Notes under the pieces: generated by a model
What the model saw: the letters and a program-made list of their open reading frames with translations, nothing else
The model's database searches: none
Told to the model about the DNA's origin: nothing
DNA from: an uncultured Bacillaceae bacterium
GTDB lineage: Bacteria > Bacillota > Bacilli > Bacillales > Caldibacillaceae
Direction: 5' to 3'
NCBI GenBank assembly: GCA_937951955.1
Contig: CALGAD010000065.1
Location: forward strand, 1 to 57,309
DNA: 57,309 nt
Program-made: the position numbers and the translations under genes
Shown here: one piece after another, positions 8,037 through 16,687 of the stretch
Position numbering within the stretch: position 1 is the stretch's first letter
Layout of the letters: every line of letters starts with the position of its first letter

Positions 8037-8555
8037 TCATGATCGGTGGTATATATATCGTATCTGTTGGTAGGCATCCTGCGAAGGTTTATTACTCGCA
8101 TGACAAATAATTTCTTTAAATCCAATCTTTTCAAGTAACTTTTTTGCCCGTATGTTTGTCCTCTGTATTTCAGCGGTGAAGGAAGTGATTTTATATTTTT
8201 CGGCCGCATATTCCATGAACAATTTTAAAGCATGGGTGCCTATGCCCTGCCCCCATCGCTCACTTTCTCCAATCGCGATTCCTAATTCAGCGCCATGATT
8301 CGTTATCTTCGCCAAATCGACATACCCAATCAGTAAACCATTCATTTCAATACCTAACCGGATTAAATCTTCCGAATCCGCAGTAACATGGTGTTTCCAC
8401 CACCGATACAATGTTTCACGATCAAGATCCTTTCTCCATCCATTTGCTTCACAAAAAGCGTTATCTTTACTCCATTTAACTACAAAAGGGAAATCAGCCA
8501 TCGTAATCTCCCGAAGTTTAATGGATGAAGAAAAATCTTTCCTATCCGTTTTCAT
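8037..8555 (-). CDS. GNAT-family N-acetyltransferase
   Basis: The 172-residue protein has a GNAT fold of the RimJ/RimL-like branch. The acetyl-CoA loop RWGQGIGTHAL (about residues 100-110) matches Q/RxxGxG/A, and the C-terminal motif NIRAKKLLEKIGFKE is typical. The acceptor (protein N-terminus, amine or antibiotic) is unknown. The ATG at 8555 follows AGGGG. It is separated from the upstream gene by a terminator, so it may have its own promoter. Confidence 0.82.
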   Translation of the reverse strand: MKTDRKDFSSSIKLREITMADFPFVVKWSKDNAFCEANGWRKDLDRETLYRWWKHHVTADSEDLIRLGIEMNGLLIGYVDLAKITNHGAELGIAIGESERWGQGIGTHALKLFMEYAAEKYKITSFTAEIQRTNIRAKKLLEKIGFKEIICHASNKPSQDAYQQIRYIYHRS

Positions 8556-8582
8556 CCCGAGTAACCCCTATCAAATATAATG

Positions 8583-8617
8583 AAAAAGCTGTTCCACTGG
8601 GAAGCCCCGAGAACAGC
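8583..8617 (-). terminator. Intrinsic terminator of the TraB-family gene
   Basis: On the minus strand GCTGTTC pairs with GAACAGC across a long GC-rich loop and is followed by TTTTT. Confidence 0.75.
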
Positions 8618-8623
8618 CTGAAT

Positions 8624-9811
8624 TTAAATATTTTGTAAAAATACGCGGACGACATCGATTCCGGCAATAATTGTTCCGATTGATGTTGTAATGTTGGTAA
8701 TGATAATCACGAGCAAAATACGCGTCACTTTATTTTTCCAAAATCCTTTAATCGTTGTGCAATCATCCGCCAGATTTTCGAAATCACGAACATTTGGTTT
8801 GCGTAACCAGGCCTGGACAAATCCGGCAAACCATCCTGATGCAAGGAGCGGATGTAATGTCGTTAACGGGGCAGCTAGGAATGCGGTGAGTATTGCCAGT
8901 ATATGCCCACCAGCGATGAGTGCACCTATAGCCGCAAAACTACCTGTCAACAAAATCCAGCTGAATGTTTGCTGGAAACCAGCATCGGGATTGATAAAAA
9001 AGGTCGAACCGATTAATAAAATAATCAATAATGGCAATAACCAACCAAGCCAATTGGCCTTTTTCTTTTTCTGCGGAACTTGATTTAATTTCCGTAAGTC
9101 ATGGTCTTTATGGATTTCACGGGTGACACCAGGGACGTGAGCGGCTCCGAGTACCGCAACCACTTTCTCGCCAGGAGCCGTTTTAATTTTTTGGGCTAAA
9201 TATTGATCCCGTTCATCGACTAACGGCTTTTTTAGATCCGGATAATTTTCACTAAATTCTTGTAAAATCGCCTGGATCATATCTTGTTGCTTCAGCTTTT
9301 CCAGTTCCTCTTCGGTGATTTCTTCGGAACTGAATATACTGGCAACAACTTCAGTCAACAACATGACTCGTCCCTTAAAACCGAGATTCGCCCAAATCCG
9401 TTTGAAGGTCGTTTGAATATTGCGGTCGGCCAAAACGAGACGGGCGCCTGTTTCTTTAGCAGATTGGATCGCCTGAATCATCTCGGCACCGGGATTAATG
9501 CCGAAAGAATTGGCAATTCGTTTTTGAAAGGACGATAATGCTAGATTTATAAACAACAGTGTCGCTTTCTTTTCTTTGATAATTTTAAAAATATCGGTTT
9601 CTTTCCATTTATTTCCTTCCGTTAACGACTGATAACGACCGCGATCGAGTTCGATACAGACTGCGTCCGGCTGTTCTGCTTCGATGACAGCTTTAACTTG
9701 TTCCGCGCTATTTTTGGAAACATGAGCCGTTCCGATTAAAATGATTTCTTTATCATTGACATGAATTCTTGTAATATTTTGTTCCAAATCTTGGTTTAAC
9801 TCTACAGTCAT
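8624..9811 (-). CDS. TraB/PrgY-family membrane protein
   Basis: The 395-residue product has an N-terminal TraB-type domain (about 1-235) with GTAHVSKNSAEQV and CIELDRGRY, residues thought to form the active site of this putative metalloprotease family. About four hydrophobic helices follow in the C-terminal third, then a short tail. The enterococcal plasmid relative PrgY blocks sex-pheromone activity; archaeal and bacterial chromosomal members are mostly uncharacterised. The ATG at 9811 is preferred over an in-frame GTG at 9832 because it fits family N-termini; the ribosome-binding site GTAGGGTA is weak. No peptide-signalling genes lie beside it. Confidence 0.8.
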   Translation of the reverse strand: MTVELNQDLEQNITRIHVNDKEIILIGTAHVSKNSAEQVKAVIEAEQPDAVCIELDRGRYQSLTEGNKWKETDIFKIIKEKKATLLFINLALSSFQKRIANSFGINPGAEMIQAIQSAKETGARLVLADRNIQTTFKRIWANLGFKGRVMLLTEVVASIFSSEEITEEELEKLKQQDMIQAILQEFSENYPDLKKPLVDERDQYLAQKIKTAPGEKVVAVLGAAHVPGVTREIHKDHDLRKLNQVPQKKKKANWLGWLLPLLIILLIGSTFFINPDAGFQQTFSWILLTGSFAAIGALIAGGHILAILTAFLAAPLTTLHPLLASGWFAGFVQAWLRKPNVRDFENLADDCTTIKGFWKNKVTRILLVIIITNITTSIGTIIAGIDVVRVFLQNI

Positions 9812-10058
9812 ACAGTACCCTACCCTACACACTTATTTTTACCTAAAACAGGTTTTATGACTTTATTATATACTAATTGTTCTTCGAAAGGAAAACAATT
9901 CCATACTCACTTTTATTCATGAAGTGCAAAAAATTCAATCAACGATAAAATAGGCCGGAAATCCAGGATAGTAACGGCGGATATCCAAACCTTTTTTCTT
10001 TATTGAAATAAAATGATATAACGATGGATTGAAATTTGGACACAAGGAGGAAGAAAAA

Positions 10059-10277
10059 ATGTTCCCGGGAACTCGTCCGCCTATGGGACCGCCTCCCTTT
10101 CATCACCGTCGTCGCCCGCACAATCCCGCAATATCCATTCTTAATTATTTTCGGACCAGTAATGGCGAAATTGATCTCGATAAAGTCTCAAAAACGATCG
10201 GTACAGTCGGTCAACTCATTCATCAAGTCGATCCGATTATTAAACAAGTAACTCCTTTCCTCAAAGGTAGAAAGTAG
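10059..10277 (+). CDS. Small YppG-like protein
   Basis: This 72-residue protein starts with a Pro/Arg/His-rich segment (residues 1-25). A C-terminal part follows that reads ILNYFRTSNGEIDLDKVSKT and then QVDPIIKQVTPFL, a layout resembling the Bacillus YppG family of unknown function. The ATG at 10059 has a perfect AAGGAGG eight bases before it; an upstream TTG at 10029 has none. It precedes two YjcZ-type genes on the same strand, which suggests a sporulation-associated role by context only. Confidence 0.65.
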   Translation: MFPGTRPPMGPPPFHHRRRPHNPAISILNYFRTSNGEIDLDKVSKTIGTVGQLIHQVDPIIKQVTPFLKGRK

Positions 10278-10373
10278 GCTCTTGCCCAAGTTTAAAGATT
10301 TGGGATTTTGTCTAGTGCCTTTTTAGATTTTTAACATATAGTGTAAGCAAATGGCGTGGGAGGTGTTGTGTAA

Positions 10374-10469
10374 ATGAGCGGAACAGCAGGTTACGGCGGA
10401 GGTTTTGCTCTCATCGTCGTATTATTCATTCTTTTAATTATTGTGGGAGCAGCCTTTGTATCTTACTAA
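10374..10469 (+). CDS. YjcZ-family sporulation micropeptide
   Basis: This 31-residue peptide has a Gly/Tyr-rich head (TAGYGGG) and a single hydrophobic segment reading ALIVVLFILLIIVGA. This is the YjcZ/SscA-type pattern; related peptides are made during Bacillus sporulation and some help spore-coat assembly. GGGAGGTG lies eight bases before the ATG. The next gene encodes a very similar peptide, so the two are tandem paralogs. Confidence 0.82.
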   Translation: MSGTAGYGGGFALIVVLFILLIIVGAAFVSY

Positions 10470-10499
10470 AATCGATTCGATGAATAGGAGGAATGTTTG

Positions 10500-10622
10500 A
10501 TGGGTTACGGTTGCCATGGCTATTGTGGCTACGGTTACGGCTTCTCCGGTGGAGGAAAGTGGTTTGCGTTAATTGTTGTACTGTTTATCCTTCTCATTAT
10601 TGTAGGAGCAAGCTGGTTCTAA
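10500..10622 (+). CDS. YjcZ-family sporulation micropeptide
   Basis: The 40-residue peptide starts MGYGCHGYCGYGYG, rich in Gly, Tyr and Cys, and ends in a membrane-like segment ALIVVLFILLIIVGASWF. Its hydrophobic part is almost identical to that of the peptide encoded 31 bases upstream. AGGAGG precedes the ATG by eight bases. Family members are sporulation-expressed. The two cysteines in the head are an extra feature not seen in the upstream paralog. Confidence 0.85.
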   Translation: MGYGCHGYCGYGYGFSGGGKWFALIVVLFILLIIVGASWF

Positions 10623-10652
10623 ACAAAGTCAACTAAACTGATCATTATAAGC

Positions 10653-10681
10653 GAACCCTTTCCGATTTAAGGAAAGGGTTC
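10653..10681 (+). terminator. Probable terminator of the YjcZ genes
   Basis: GAACCCTTTCC pairs perfectly with GGAAAGGGTTC across a six-base loop. The following sequence is only modestly T-rich, so efficiency is uncertain. Confidence 0.55.
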
Positions 10682-10869
10682 TGACATTCTCTGAAAGATT
10701 TTTATCAATCAATTTTTATCTGGAATGTTCAGTGCCTGTTCCATTAAACAAGTATTTTCATCGATAAATTCTATTATAATAGTTAAGGAAATTTGTTTAC
10801 GTGATATTCCTGTTCTCCACTTATTTCGTGTTACAATGGATGGCATGGCGAGAAAAAGGAGGAATAGCC

Positions 10870-11904
10870 GTGCGTTTGCTTCGCAGTCTGTTAATTGTCG
10901 GTGCCCTTTTTATCTTATTTTTTGAAATACAAAGCATTCATGATGTCAAAAAATCTTTGGATAATATCGAATCCCAATTCAAGGAATATTTTTCAACCCG
11001 TAAAACGGAAGAACGCAAGGAGCGTGATTCGATTGAATTATCCGCTCCTGTGACTGGACCCTTTTCCATCGCTTCCATCGAGTTAGGAATGGACAAAAAA
11101 GATGTAGAAAAACGATACGGAACACCTGTCCGGACAACCATCAATGAATACGATACATACTGGCACACTTTTCACAAAGATTATCGTCAGTTTTTCATGG
11201 TTACATACGATGAACACGAACGAGTCGTCGGTTTATATACGAATCAAAACTTGATCTCATCTGTACATGGCATCCAACAAGGTACCCGTCGAGAGGAAGT
11301 ATTAGAAAAATTAGGAGCCCCCTTATCGAGCATTCGCAAGGATAAATATATTTATCAATTACCGGATGATCGTAATTACGATTTGTTTCACGTAGAAAAT
11401 TGTTATATCACGATTTTTTATGATGAACAGCAAGATGAAACGGTGCGCGCGATGCAAATCATTGACGAAAAACTGGAACAAGAGCGGAGAGAACTTTATG
11501 TACAAGCCACAGCTGAACGTATCGAAGCGCTAGAATATCAACTGTTTGATCTTGTGAATGCCGAACGAAAAAAATACGGTTTAAACCTTTTATCATGGGA
11601 TTCCGCTGTTCAAAAAACCGCACGAAAACACAGCGAGGATATGGCAGTGAATGGATATTTTAACCATACAAATCTAGCAGGAAAAAGTGCAATGGAGCGA
11701 TTGCAAGAAGACAATATTATTTTTCGTAAAGCTGGGGAGAACCTCGCCTATGGACAGTGGAGTGCCGTTTTTGCCCACGAAGGTTTGATGAATTCACCTG
11801 GACACCGGGCCAATATTTTAGAAGAAGATTATGAATACCTCGGGATAGGTGTTTATTTTAACGACAATAACGAGCCGTTCTTTACACAAAACTTTTACCG
11901 ATAA
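10870..11904 (+). CDS. CAP-domain protein, YlbC-like
   Basis: The 344-residue protein has an N-terminal membrane anchor or uncleaved signal (about residues 3-20), a CAP-associated N domain (about 60-210) and a C-terminal CAP/SCP domain. CAP hallmarks include HSEDMA, GYFNHTN, GENLA and GHRANIL. Length matches Bacillus subtilis YlbC. The function of bacterial CAP proteins is not settled; an extracellular or spore-envelope role is plausible. The GTG at 10870 is chosen because AAAAAGGAGG lies directly upstream; the frame is open further 5' but without a ribosome-binding site. Confidence 0.83.
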   Translation: MRLLRSLLIVGALFILFFEIQSIHDVKKSLDNIESQFKEYFSTRKTEERKERDSIELSAPVTGPFSIASIELGMDKKDVEKRYGTPVRTTINEYDTYWHTFHKDYRQFFMVTYDEHERVVGLYTNQNLISSVHGIQQGTRREEVLEKLGAPLSSIRKDKYIYQLPDDRNYDLFHVENCYITIFYDEQQDETVRAMQIIDEKLEQERRELYVQATAERIEALEYQLFDLVNAERKKYGLNLLSWDSAVQKTARKHSEDMAVNGYFNHTNLAGKSAMERLQEDNIIFRKAGENLAYGQWSAVFAHEGLMNSPGHRANILEEDYEYLGIGVYFNDNNEPFFTQNFYR

Positions 11905-11925
11905 TGAAGAAAGTATACATAAAAA

Positions 11926-11953
11926 ACGGGTAAGAGTCGAAGGTCTTACCCGT
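11926..11953. terminator. Shared terminator, CAP gene / argS
   Basis: ACGGGTAAGA pairs with TCTTACCCGT. On the minus strand it is followed by TTTTTT after argS, and from the plus strand it lies 20 bases after the CAP-gene stop. Confidence 0.78.
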
Positions 11954-11960
11954 AGTAAAT

Positions 11961-13643
11961 TTATTCTTCATCCCGATACATCTTTTGTGGTGCATGAACA
12001 CCGATCAATTTTAATGCGTTCGCAATCGTAATTTTGACAGCTGCCATTAAGGCTAAACGTGCTTTTGTTAAATCGAGATTATCCTCTTTAATCACTTTTT
12101 CCGCATTGTAATAACTGTGCAGTAATGCAGAAAGGTCAAACACGTATTGGGTGACAAGATGAGGAGCCCGTTTTTCCGCAGCATCTGCGATTGTCTTCGG
12201 GAAATCCCCTAACTGCTTCAATAAATCAATTTCCTTTTCATTTTTTAGGAGAGATGAATCGAATCCAGAAAAATCGATTCCTTTTTCAGCTGCCTGCTCT
12301 AACATGGTACAGATTCTGGCGTGGGCGTACTGAACATAATATACCGGGTTTTCGTTTGATTGTGTTCTTGCCAGATCCAGGTCAAAGTCGAGATGGGAAT
12401 CACAAGAGCGGGTATTAAAGAAGTAACGCATGGCATCTTTACCGACTTCTTCCATTAGTTGTCTTAAAGTTAATGCCCGACCTGTCCGTTTACTCATCTT
12501 GACTTTTTCGCCATCTTCAATCAAGTTTACCATTTGAATAACTTCAACCTCGAGTGTTTCCGGCGCATAACCTAAAGCCTGGATCGCAGCCTTCATCCGA
12601 GGAATGTATCCGTGATGGTCAGCACCCCAAATATTGATGAGGGTTTCAAATCCGCGCTCCAATTTATTGAGGTGATAGGCGATATCCGGGGTTAAGTACG
12701 TATACGTTCCATCATTTTTAATAACAACCCTGTCTTTGTCGTCACCAAATTTTGTAGACTTAAGCCAGGTGGCGCCGTCCTTTTCATAAATCATCTCTTT
12801 TTCCTGTAATTTCTCTAACGTAGCCTCGACTTTATTCGTTTCGTATAAAGATGTTTCGGAGAACCAATTGTCAAAATGAACATCAAAATTCGCCAGGTCT
12901 TGTTTAATTTTTTCTAGTTCTACTTTCAAACCGTATTCCCGGAAATATGCAATCCGCTCTTCTTCTGGTACGTGGACCCATTTATCGCCATCTTTTACTG
13001 CCAATTCTTTACCGATTTCAATGATATCCTGTCCATGATAGCCATCTTCCGGCATATCCCATTCTTTTCCAAGGGCTTGCATATAACGGGCTTCGATTGA
13101 TAAGGCGAGATTATGAATTTGGTTACCTGCATCATTTATATAGTATTCTCTGGATACGTCGTAGCCAGCAGCATCAAGAATGTTACACAATGCATCACCG
13201 TAAGCTGCCCCCCGGGCATGACCGACATGAAGATCACCGGTTGGATTAGCGGAAACAAACTCTACTAAAACTTTATGGCCCTTGCCGGTATTTACCCTAC
13301 CATACGTTTCTTTTTCTGCCAATATTTGCTCGATAAGTTTAGTTAAATAGCCATTATCAAGGAAAAGATTGATAAATCCCGGTCCAGCAATGTCAATTTT
13401 TTCTATCATTGCTTTACCGGTATCTAAATGTTGGACAATTTCTTCCGCGATTTTCCGCGGTGCTTGTTTGGCAACCCGTGCCATTTGCATCGCGATATTT
13501 GTTGCATAATCACCGTGGGCTTTCACTTTCGGTTTTTCTAAAATAATATCTGGAATTTCTTCTTCTTTTGCTAAATTTGCTTTTACGAGCGCTTGTTTTA
13601 TTTCTTCTTTAATCTGCGCTTCCACTTGTGCGACAACATTCAT
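11961..13643 (-). CDS. argS: Arginyl-tRNA synthetase
   Basis: This class I synthetase of 560 residues has the usual bacterial length. The HIGH motif appears as HVGH within ANPTGDLHVGHARGAAYGD (about residues 131-149), and the KMSKS-equivalent is KMSKRTG. An N-terminal Add-1 domain and a C-terminal DALR anticodon-binding domain (ends KLIGVHAPQKMYRDEE) are present. It charges tRNA-Arg and needs tRNA for amino acid activation. The ATG at 13643 follows GGAGG. No T-box leader is visible in the 138 bases upstream, which separate it from the DegV gene and its hairpin. Confidence 0.97.
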   Translation of the reverse strand: MNVVAQVEAQIKEEIKQALVKANLAKEEEIPDIILEKPKVKAHGDYATNIAMQMARVAKQAPRKIAEEIVQHLDTGKAMIEKIDIAGPGFINLFLDNGYLTKLIEQILAEKETYGRVNTGKGHKVLVEFVSANPTGDLHVGHARGAAYGDALCNILDAAGYDVSREYYINDAGNQIHNLALSIEARYMQALGKEWDMPEDGYHGQDIIEIGKELAVKDGDKWVHVPEEERIAYFREYGLKVELEKIKQDLANFDVHFDNWFSETSLYETNKVEATLEKLQEKEMIYEKDGATWLKSTKFGDDKDRVVIKNDGTYTYLTPDIAYHLNKLERGFETLINIWGADHHGYIPRMKAAIQALGYAPETLEVEVIQMVNLIEDGEKVKMSKRTGRALTLRQLMEEVGKDAMRYFFNTRSCDSHLDFDLDLARTQSNENPVYYVQYAHARICTMLEQAAEKGIDFSGFDSSLLKNEKEIDLLKQLGDFPKTIADAAEKRAPHLVTQYVFDLSALLHSYYNAEKVIKEDNLDLTKARLALMAAVKITIANALKLIGVHAPQKMYRDEE

Positions 13644-13747
13644 TCATCCTAGCCTCCAATTTCAAAAATATCTTATGTATATCATTCCTTGCTGTTAAAG
13701 GCATAAGTGATTATATCATACCTGATTACCATTGTTAAACAGACAAA

Positions 13748-13771
13748 TCGCTGCAACATGGTTTGCAGCGA
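13748..13771 (-). terminator. Probable terminator of the DegV-family gene
   Basis: TCGCTGCAA pairs perfectly with TTGCAGCGA across a six-base loop, directly after the DegV-gene stop. The following minus-strand sequence ATTTGTCTGTTT is only partly T-rich. Confidence 0.6.
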
Positions 13772-13781
13772 AAATTTTTTA

Positions 13782-14627
13782 TTATTTTGTTCTGAATAAA
13801 ATTCCTAATGTATTCGGTCCACAATGACACGTAATCGTACAAGAAGCCCGCGTTACGATCATCTCATCAAAAGTTTGATATTGAAGGATCGTATCTTTTA
13901 CGATGTTAATCGTCTCCTCCGAGCATCCCGAATGGGTAATGAAGATACGATCGGTTTTGATGTCATCTCTACCCTCTAAGCGGTCAGATACGTATTTTTG
14001 TAAAACTTTATTCAGTTTTCCGCGGTATTTTTTGCCGACATCCATCTCACCATTAATCACTTCGATTGTCGGTTTGATGCTGAGTAAATTGGCACCGATA
14101 GCCTGAAGCGGGGTACATCTTCCCCCTTTTCGTAAATATTCCAGGGTATCGATGACAAAGCTTGTTTCATATTTTGCTTTATTGCTATTTATTCGTTTCA
14201 CAATTTCCTCCGGAGCTAATCCTTCTTCAGCCCACTGTACGGCATCCAGAACTTGGTGTCCGGTTCCTGTAGATAGATTGTCCGAATTGACCACATAAAC
14301 ATTTTCAAAGTTTTGTGAGGCGATATAGGCATTTTGATGGGAACTGGAAAACTTTTCCCCGATGTTAAAATGAATCACTGCATCGAATTCATTCGCATAG
14401 CGATTAAATAATTCAGTATAATCCTGAATAGAACCGGCTGCGGTTTTTGGCAATTTTCCAGTTTGATCGACAAATGCAAATATATCATCCGGTTGAATAT
14501 CAACGGAATCTTTGTACGTTTCATTATCCAGTATGATATATAGTGGAACGGTATCGATGTCGTATTTCTCATACAATTCCGGTGATAAATCAGCTGTACT
14601 ATCACACGTGATCTTTATTCTGGCCAT
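13782..14627 (-). CDS. DegV-family fatty-acid-binding protein
   Basis: The 281-residue protein has the DegV family pattern: DSTADLSPE at the start, a TAAGSIQDY loop, and SSSHQNA near residue 90, which lines the lipid pocket in this family. Homologues (FakB) present fatty acids to the kinase FakA for phosphorylation and incorporation into phospholipid. Specificity cannot be read. The ATG at 14627 follows GGGGGG. There is no FakA gene in the window. Confidence 0.88.
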   Translation of the reverse strand: MARIKITCDSTADLSPELYEKYDIDTVPLYIILDNETYKDSVDIQPDDIFAFVDQTGKLPKTAAGSIQDYTELFNRYANEFDAVIHFNIGEKFSSSHQNAYIASQNFENVYVVNSDNLSTGTGHQVLDAVQWAEEGLAPEEIVKRINSNKAKYETSFVIDTLEYLRKGGRCTPLQAIGANLLSIKPTIEVINGEMDVGKKYRGKLNKVLQKYVSDRLEGRDDIKTDRIFITHSGCSEETINIVKDTILQYQTFDEMIVTRASCTITCHCGPNTLGILFRTK

Positions 14628-14768
14628 GGTTTTCCCCCCAATACTTATAAAAATGTAGAAGTCAATTACTAAAATTATACTATACTATATTGTGGGAAAT
14701 CACGCATTTTCTCCCATTCACTTATCATTGTTAATTTTTGAACATATCATGATAAAAATTTACAAGAT

Positions 14769-15293
14769 TTACAGCACGTTTTCTTTTAAATCATTTAATT
14801 CTTTATATATCGCAATCATTTCGTCTACTTTCATACGGACAAGACCACTTGTCGATGGGGCAACAAAGTCAATGATTCCGGGAATTGTCTCTTCCGGCTG
14901 TTTACCCCAGTCCACTTTTTTTCTCCCGCTATACTGCTCATAGACACCTTTGCCAACAAAACAAACCATTCGTGGTCGATAAAACATGAGTTTTTCCCGA
15001 AGAATCTCACTGCCTTTTTTGTATTCTTCCTTCGTGATCTCGGCAGCTGTTTTCGTCGGTCGCGCCACGATATTGGTAAATCCATAACCGAGATCCAGTA
15101 ATTTAAAATCTTCATATGGTGAATATTTCCTTGGTGTTAAACCAGATTCATATAGTACTTTCCAAAAACGGTTGTTCGGATTGGCGTAATGATGACCGGT
15201 TTCTGCCGATTTCAAACTTGGATTGAAGCCGACAAACACGATATCCAGATTTTTCCGCAAATGGTCAGGTATTTCATTGAACAATTGCTCCAC
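14769..15293 (-). CDS. mug: Mismatch-specific uracil/thymine DNA glycosylase (Mug/TDG)
   Basis: This 174-residue enzyme belongs to the uracil-DNA glycosylase superfamily, family 2. It has GFNPSLKSAETGHHYANP with the catalytic Asn in motif GFNPS, and the DNA-intercalating motif PSTSGLV. The role is removal of uracil or thymine from G:U and G:T mismatches. The GTG at 15293 is the first start in frame but its ribosome-binding site is unclear; AGGTGGAG overlaps it, so a TTG three codons later is possible. Confidence 0.87.
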   Translation of the reverse strand: MEQLFNEIPDHLRKNLDIVFVGFNPSLKSAETGHHYANPNNRFWKVLYESGLTPRKYSPYEDFKLLDLGYGFTNIVARPTKTAAEITKEEYKKGSEILREKLMFYRPRMVCFVGKGVYEQYSGRKKVDWGKQPEETIPGIIDFVAPSTSGLVRMKVDEMIAIYKELNDLKENVL

Positions 15294-15436
15294 CTACTTT
15301 TTTCTTCAAAATGAATTTGTTCAGTTTCATTCAACACTAGTACATCCATAAGGACAAGTTCTATAATAAATCGTACCTATTTTATAGTTTAAAACAAATC
15401 GATAATCCTTACAAAAAAATGTGAAGTCTCACTCAT

Positions 15437-16108
15437 TTATACTTTCGTGCGGGCCATCATCTCATACATGAGTTGACGTAAAATGGCCGGATAACTCTTT
15501 AACAGATCTTGATGATTAACTTGATTGCTCAGTTGCTCTTTCAACACGTGCTCCACCTGTTCCCTGGGAAGTTGCAGGAAATCAAATAAACATGTATACG
15601 TTCCATCCCCTAACGGAAAAATGATACCGGTTACAATATCGCCAACCGCTGCCGGTTCGTAAATTTGATTGTAAATCGATACTTCTTTAATAGAATCATC
15701 ATATAAATCTTCAATAGTAAACACGCGCGGTGCCACACATTCTTTGATTTCATAAAAACCCGGTCGAATCGTATGCCAGCTTGCTAAAACCTTGCGCAAG
15801 TACGGTCTTTTTTTCAGTCGTAGACGCTGCTTTTTATAATAAAGTTGAAAAATTGTAAAACGATTATTCATTACTGGCACGGTAAAAATGCTCCACCAAA
15901 TATATAAACCAAAAACTTTTAATTCCATCCCATGATCAAAATGAAAAGGCTCTAAATATTCCAGCGCTGCATCTTGCAATGTGAAGCCAAATGTATTCAT
16001 GGCAAAATCTTTCAGGTCATCCACCATGGAAAAAACGAGTTCCCGACGTTTTTCAGCCAATATGAGAACATCCGATAATCCTTCAACCTGCGATTCAAGA
16101 CACTTCAC
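15437..16108 (-). CDS. Uncharacterised 223-residue protein
   Basis: I do not recognise a family. The protein is soluble, without a signal or obvious membrane helix, and rich in aromatic residues in the middle (FGLYIWWSIFTVPVM, then a strongly basic YYKKQRLRLKKRPYLRK). The C-terminal half is acidic and helical. The start is GTG at 16108 with GGAGG twelve bases upstream, a slightly long spacing. It stands alone between Mug and ferredoxin genes on the same strand, with no informative operon context. Confidence 0.7.
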   Translation of the reverse strand: MKCLESQVEGLSDVLILAEKRRELVFSMVDDLKDFAMNTFGFTLQDAALEYLEPFHFDHGMELKVFGLYIWWSIFTVPVMNNRFTIFQLYYKKQRLRLKKRPYLRKVLASWHTIRPGFYEIKECVAPRVFTIEDLYDDSIKEVSIYNQIYEPAAVGDIVTGIIFPLGDGTYTCLFDFLQLPREQVEHVLKEQLSNQVNHQDLLKSYPAILRQLMYEMMARTKV

Positions 16109-16295
16109 TTCCGTTTTACACCTCCATTTTATCTTTTAAAAAGGGAAAACGGAAAAAGCTAATTAGTTATTTGTATCATAACACAAAGGATTCAATACTA
16201 CAATTTTTAATAAACCGAATGTTCTGTATTTTATAACAAAATATCGATTGCATATCAATGTTTATCGCTAGGATGCACATCTTTTCACGACAAAA

Positions 16296-16320
16296 AAATA
16301 ACACCAAATTGGTGTTATTT
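16296..16320 (-). terminator. Ferredoxin gene terminator
   Basis: AATAACACCAA pairs with TTGGTGTTATT, and on the minus strand runs into seven T residues. It lies directly after the ferredoxin stop. Confidence 0.85.
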
Positions 16321-16326
16321 TGCAAG

Positions 16327-16572
16327 TTATCCATTATATTGTTCAAAGAATTTTTTCGCCTTTTCAATAAAAGATTCTTCCTCCACGGGAACATCTTCTT
16401 CATAAAAAATTGCCGATACAGGACAGACGGCTTCACAAGCGCCACAATCTATACATATATCCGGATCGATATAAAATTGATCGTCTCCCTCAATAATGCA
16501 GTCAACTGGACAGACTTCAACACATTCTCCGGCTTTTTCTCCAATACATGGAGATGTAATGACATATGCCAT
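16327..16572 (-). CDS. Seven-iron-type ferredoxin
   Basis: This 81-residue acidic electron carrier has two cluster motifs. The first is C-x7-C-x3-C-x3-CP-like in SPCIGEKAGECVEVCP; the second is CIDCGACEAVCP. The sequence AYVITSPCIGEKAG and the downstream pattern closely follow Bacillus schlegelii ferredoxin, which holds one [3Fe-4S] and one [4Fe-4S] cluster. It differs from the single-cluster Fer of Bacillus subtilis. The ATG at 16572 is preferred over one at 16581 because AGAGGTG is then six to seven bases away. Confidence 0.92.
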   Translation of the reverse strand: MAYVITSPCIGEKAGECVEVCPVDCIIEGDDQFYIDPDICIDCGACEAVCPVSAIFYEEDVPVEEESFIEKAKKFFEQYNG

Positions 16573-16604
16573 ATCATTCACCTCTAAAATAAACTTAATC
16601 TTTC

Positions 16605-16633
16605 TTTATAAACATTATCCAATTAAAGTTTAA
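16605..16633 (-). promoter_or_regulatory. Probable sigma-A promoter of the ferredoxin gene
   Basis: On the minus strand TTAAAC (16628-16633) and TATAAA (16605-16610) are 17 bases apart, about 35 bases before the start codon. Confidence 0.45.
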
Positions 16634-16687
16634 CATAAATTGGAAACGTAATAAATCGGAAATGATTGGTTCATAAAATATTTAAAT

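Noticed and set aside
10333..10345. 13-base string ACATATAGTGTAA shared with 18647-18659
   Set aside because: Matches of this length are expected by chance in 57 kb of AT-rich sequence, and the orientation relative to genes differs.
13644..13781. Possible T-box leader before argS
   Set aside because: Only about 140 bases separate the genes, with no T-box or specifier stem; the only hairpin is explained as the DegV-gene terminator.
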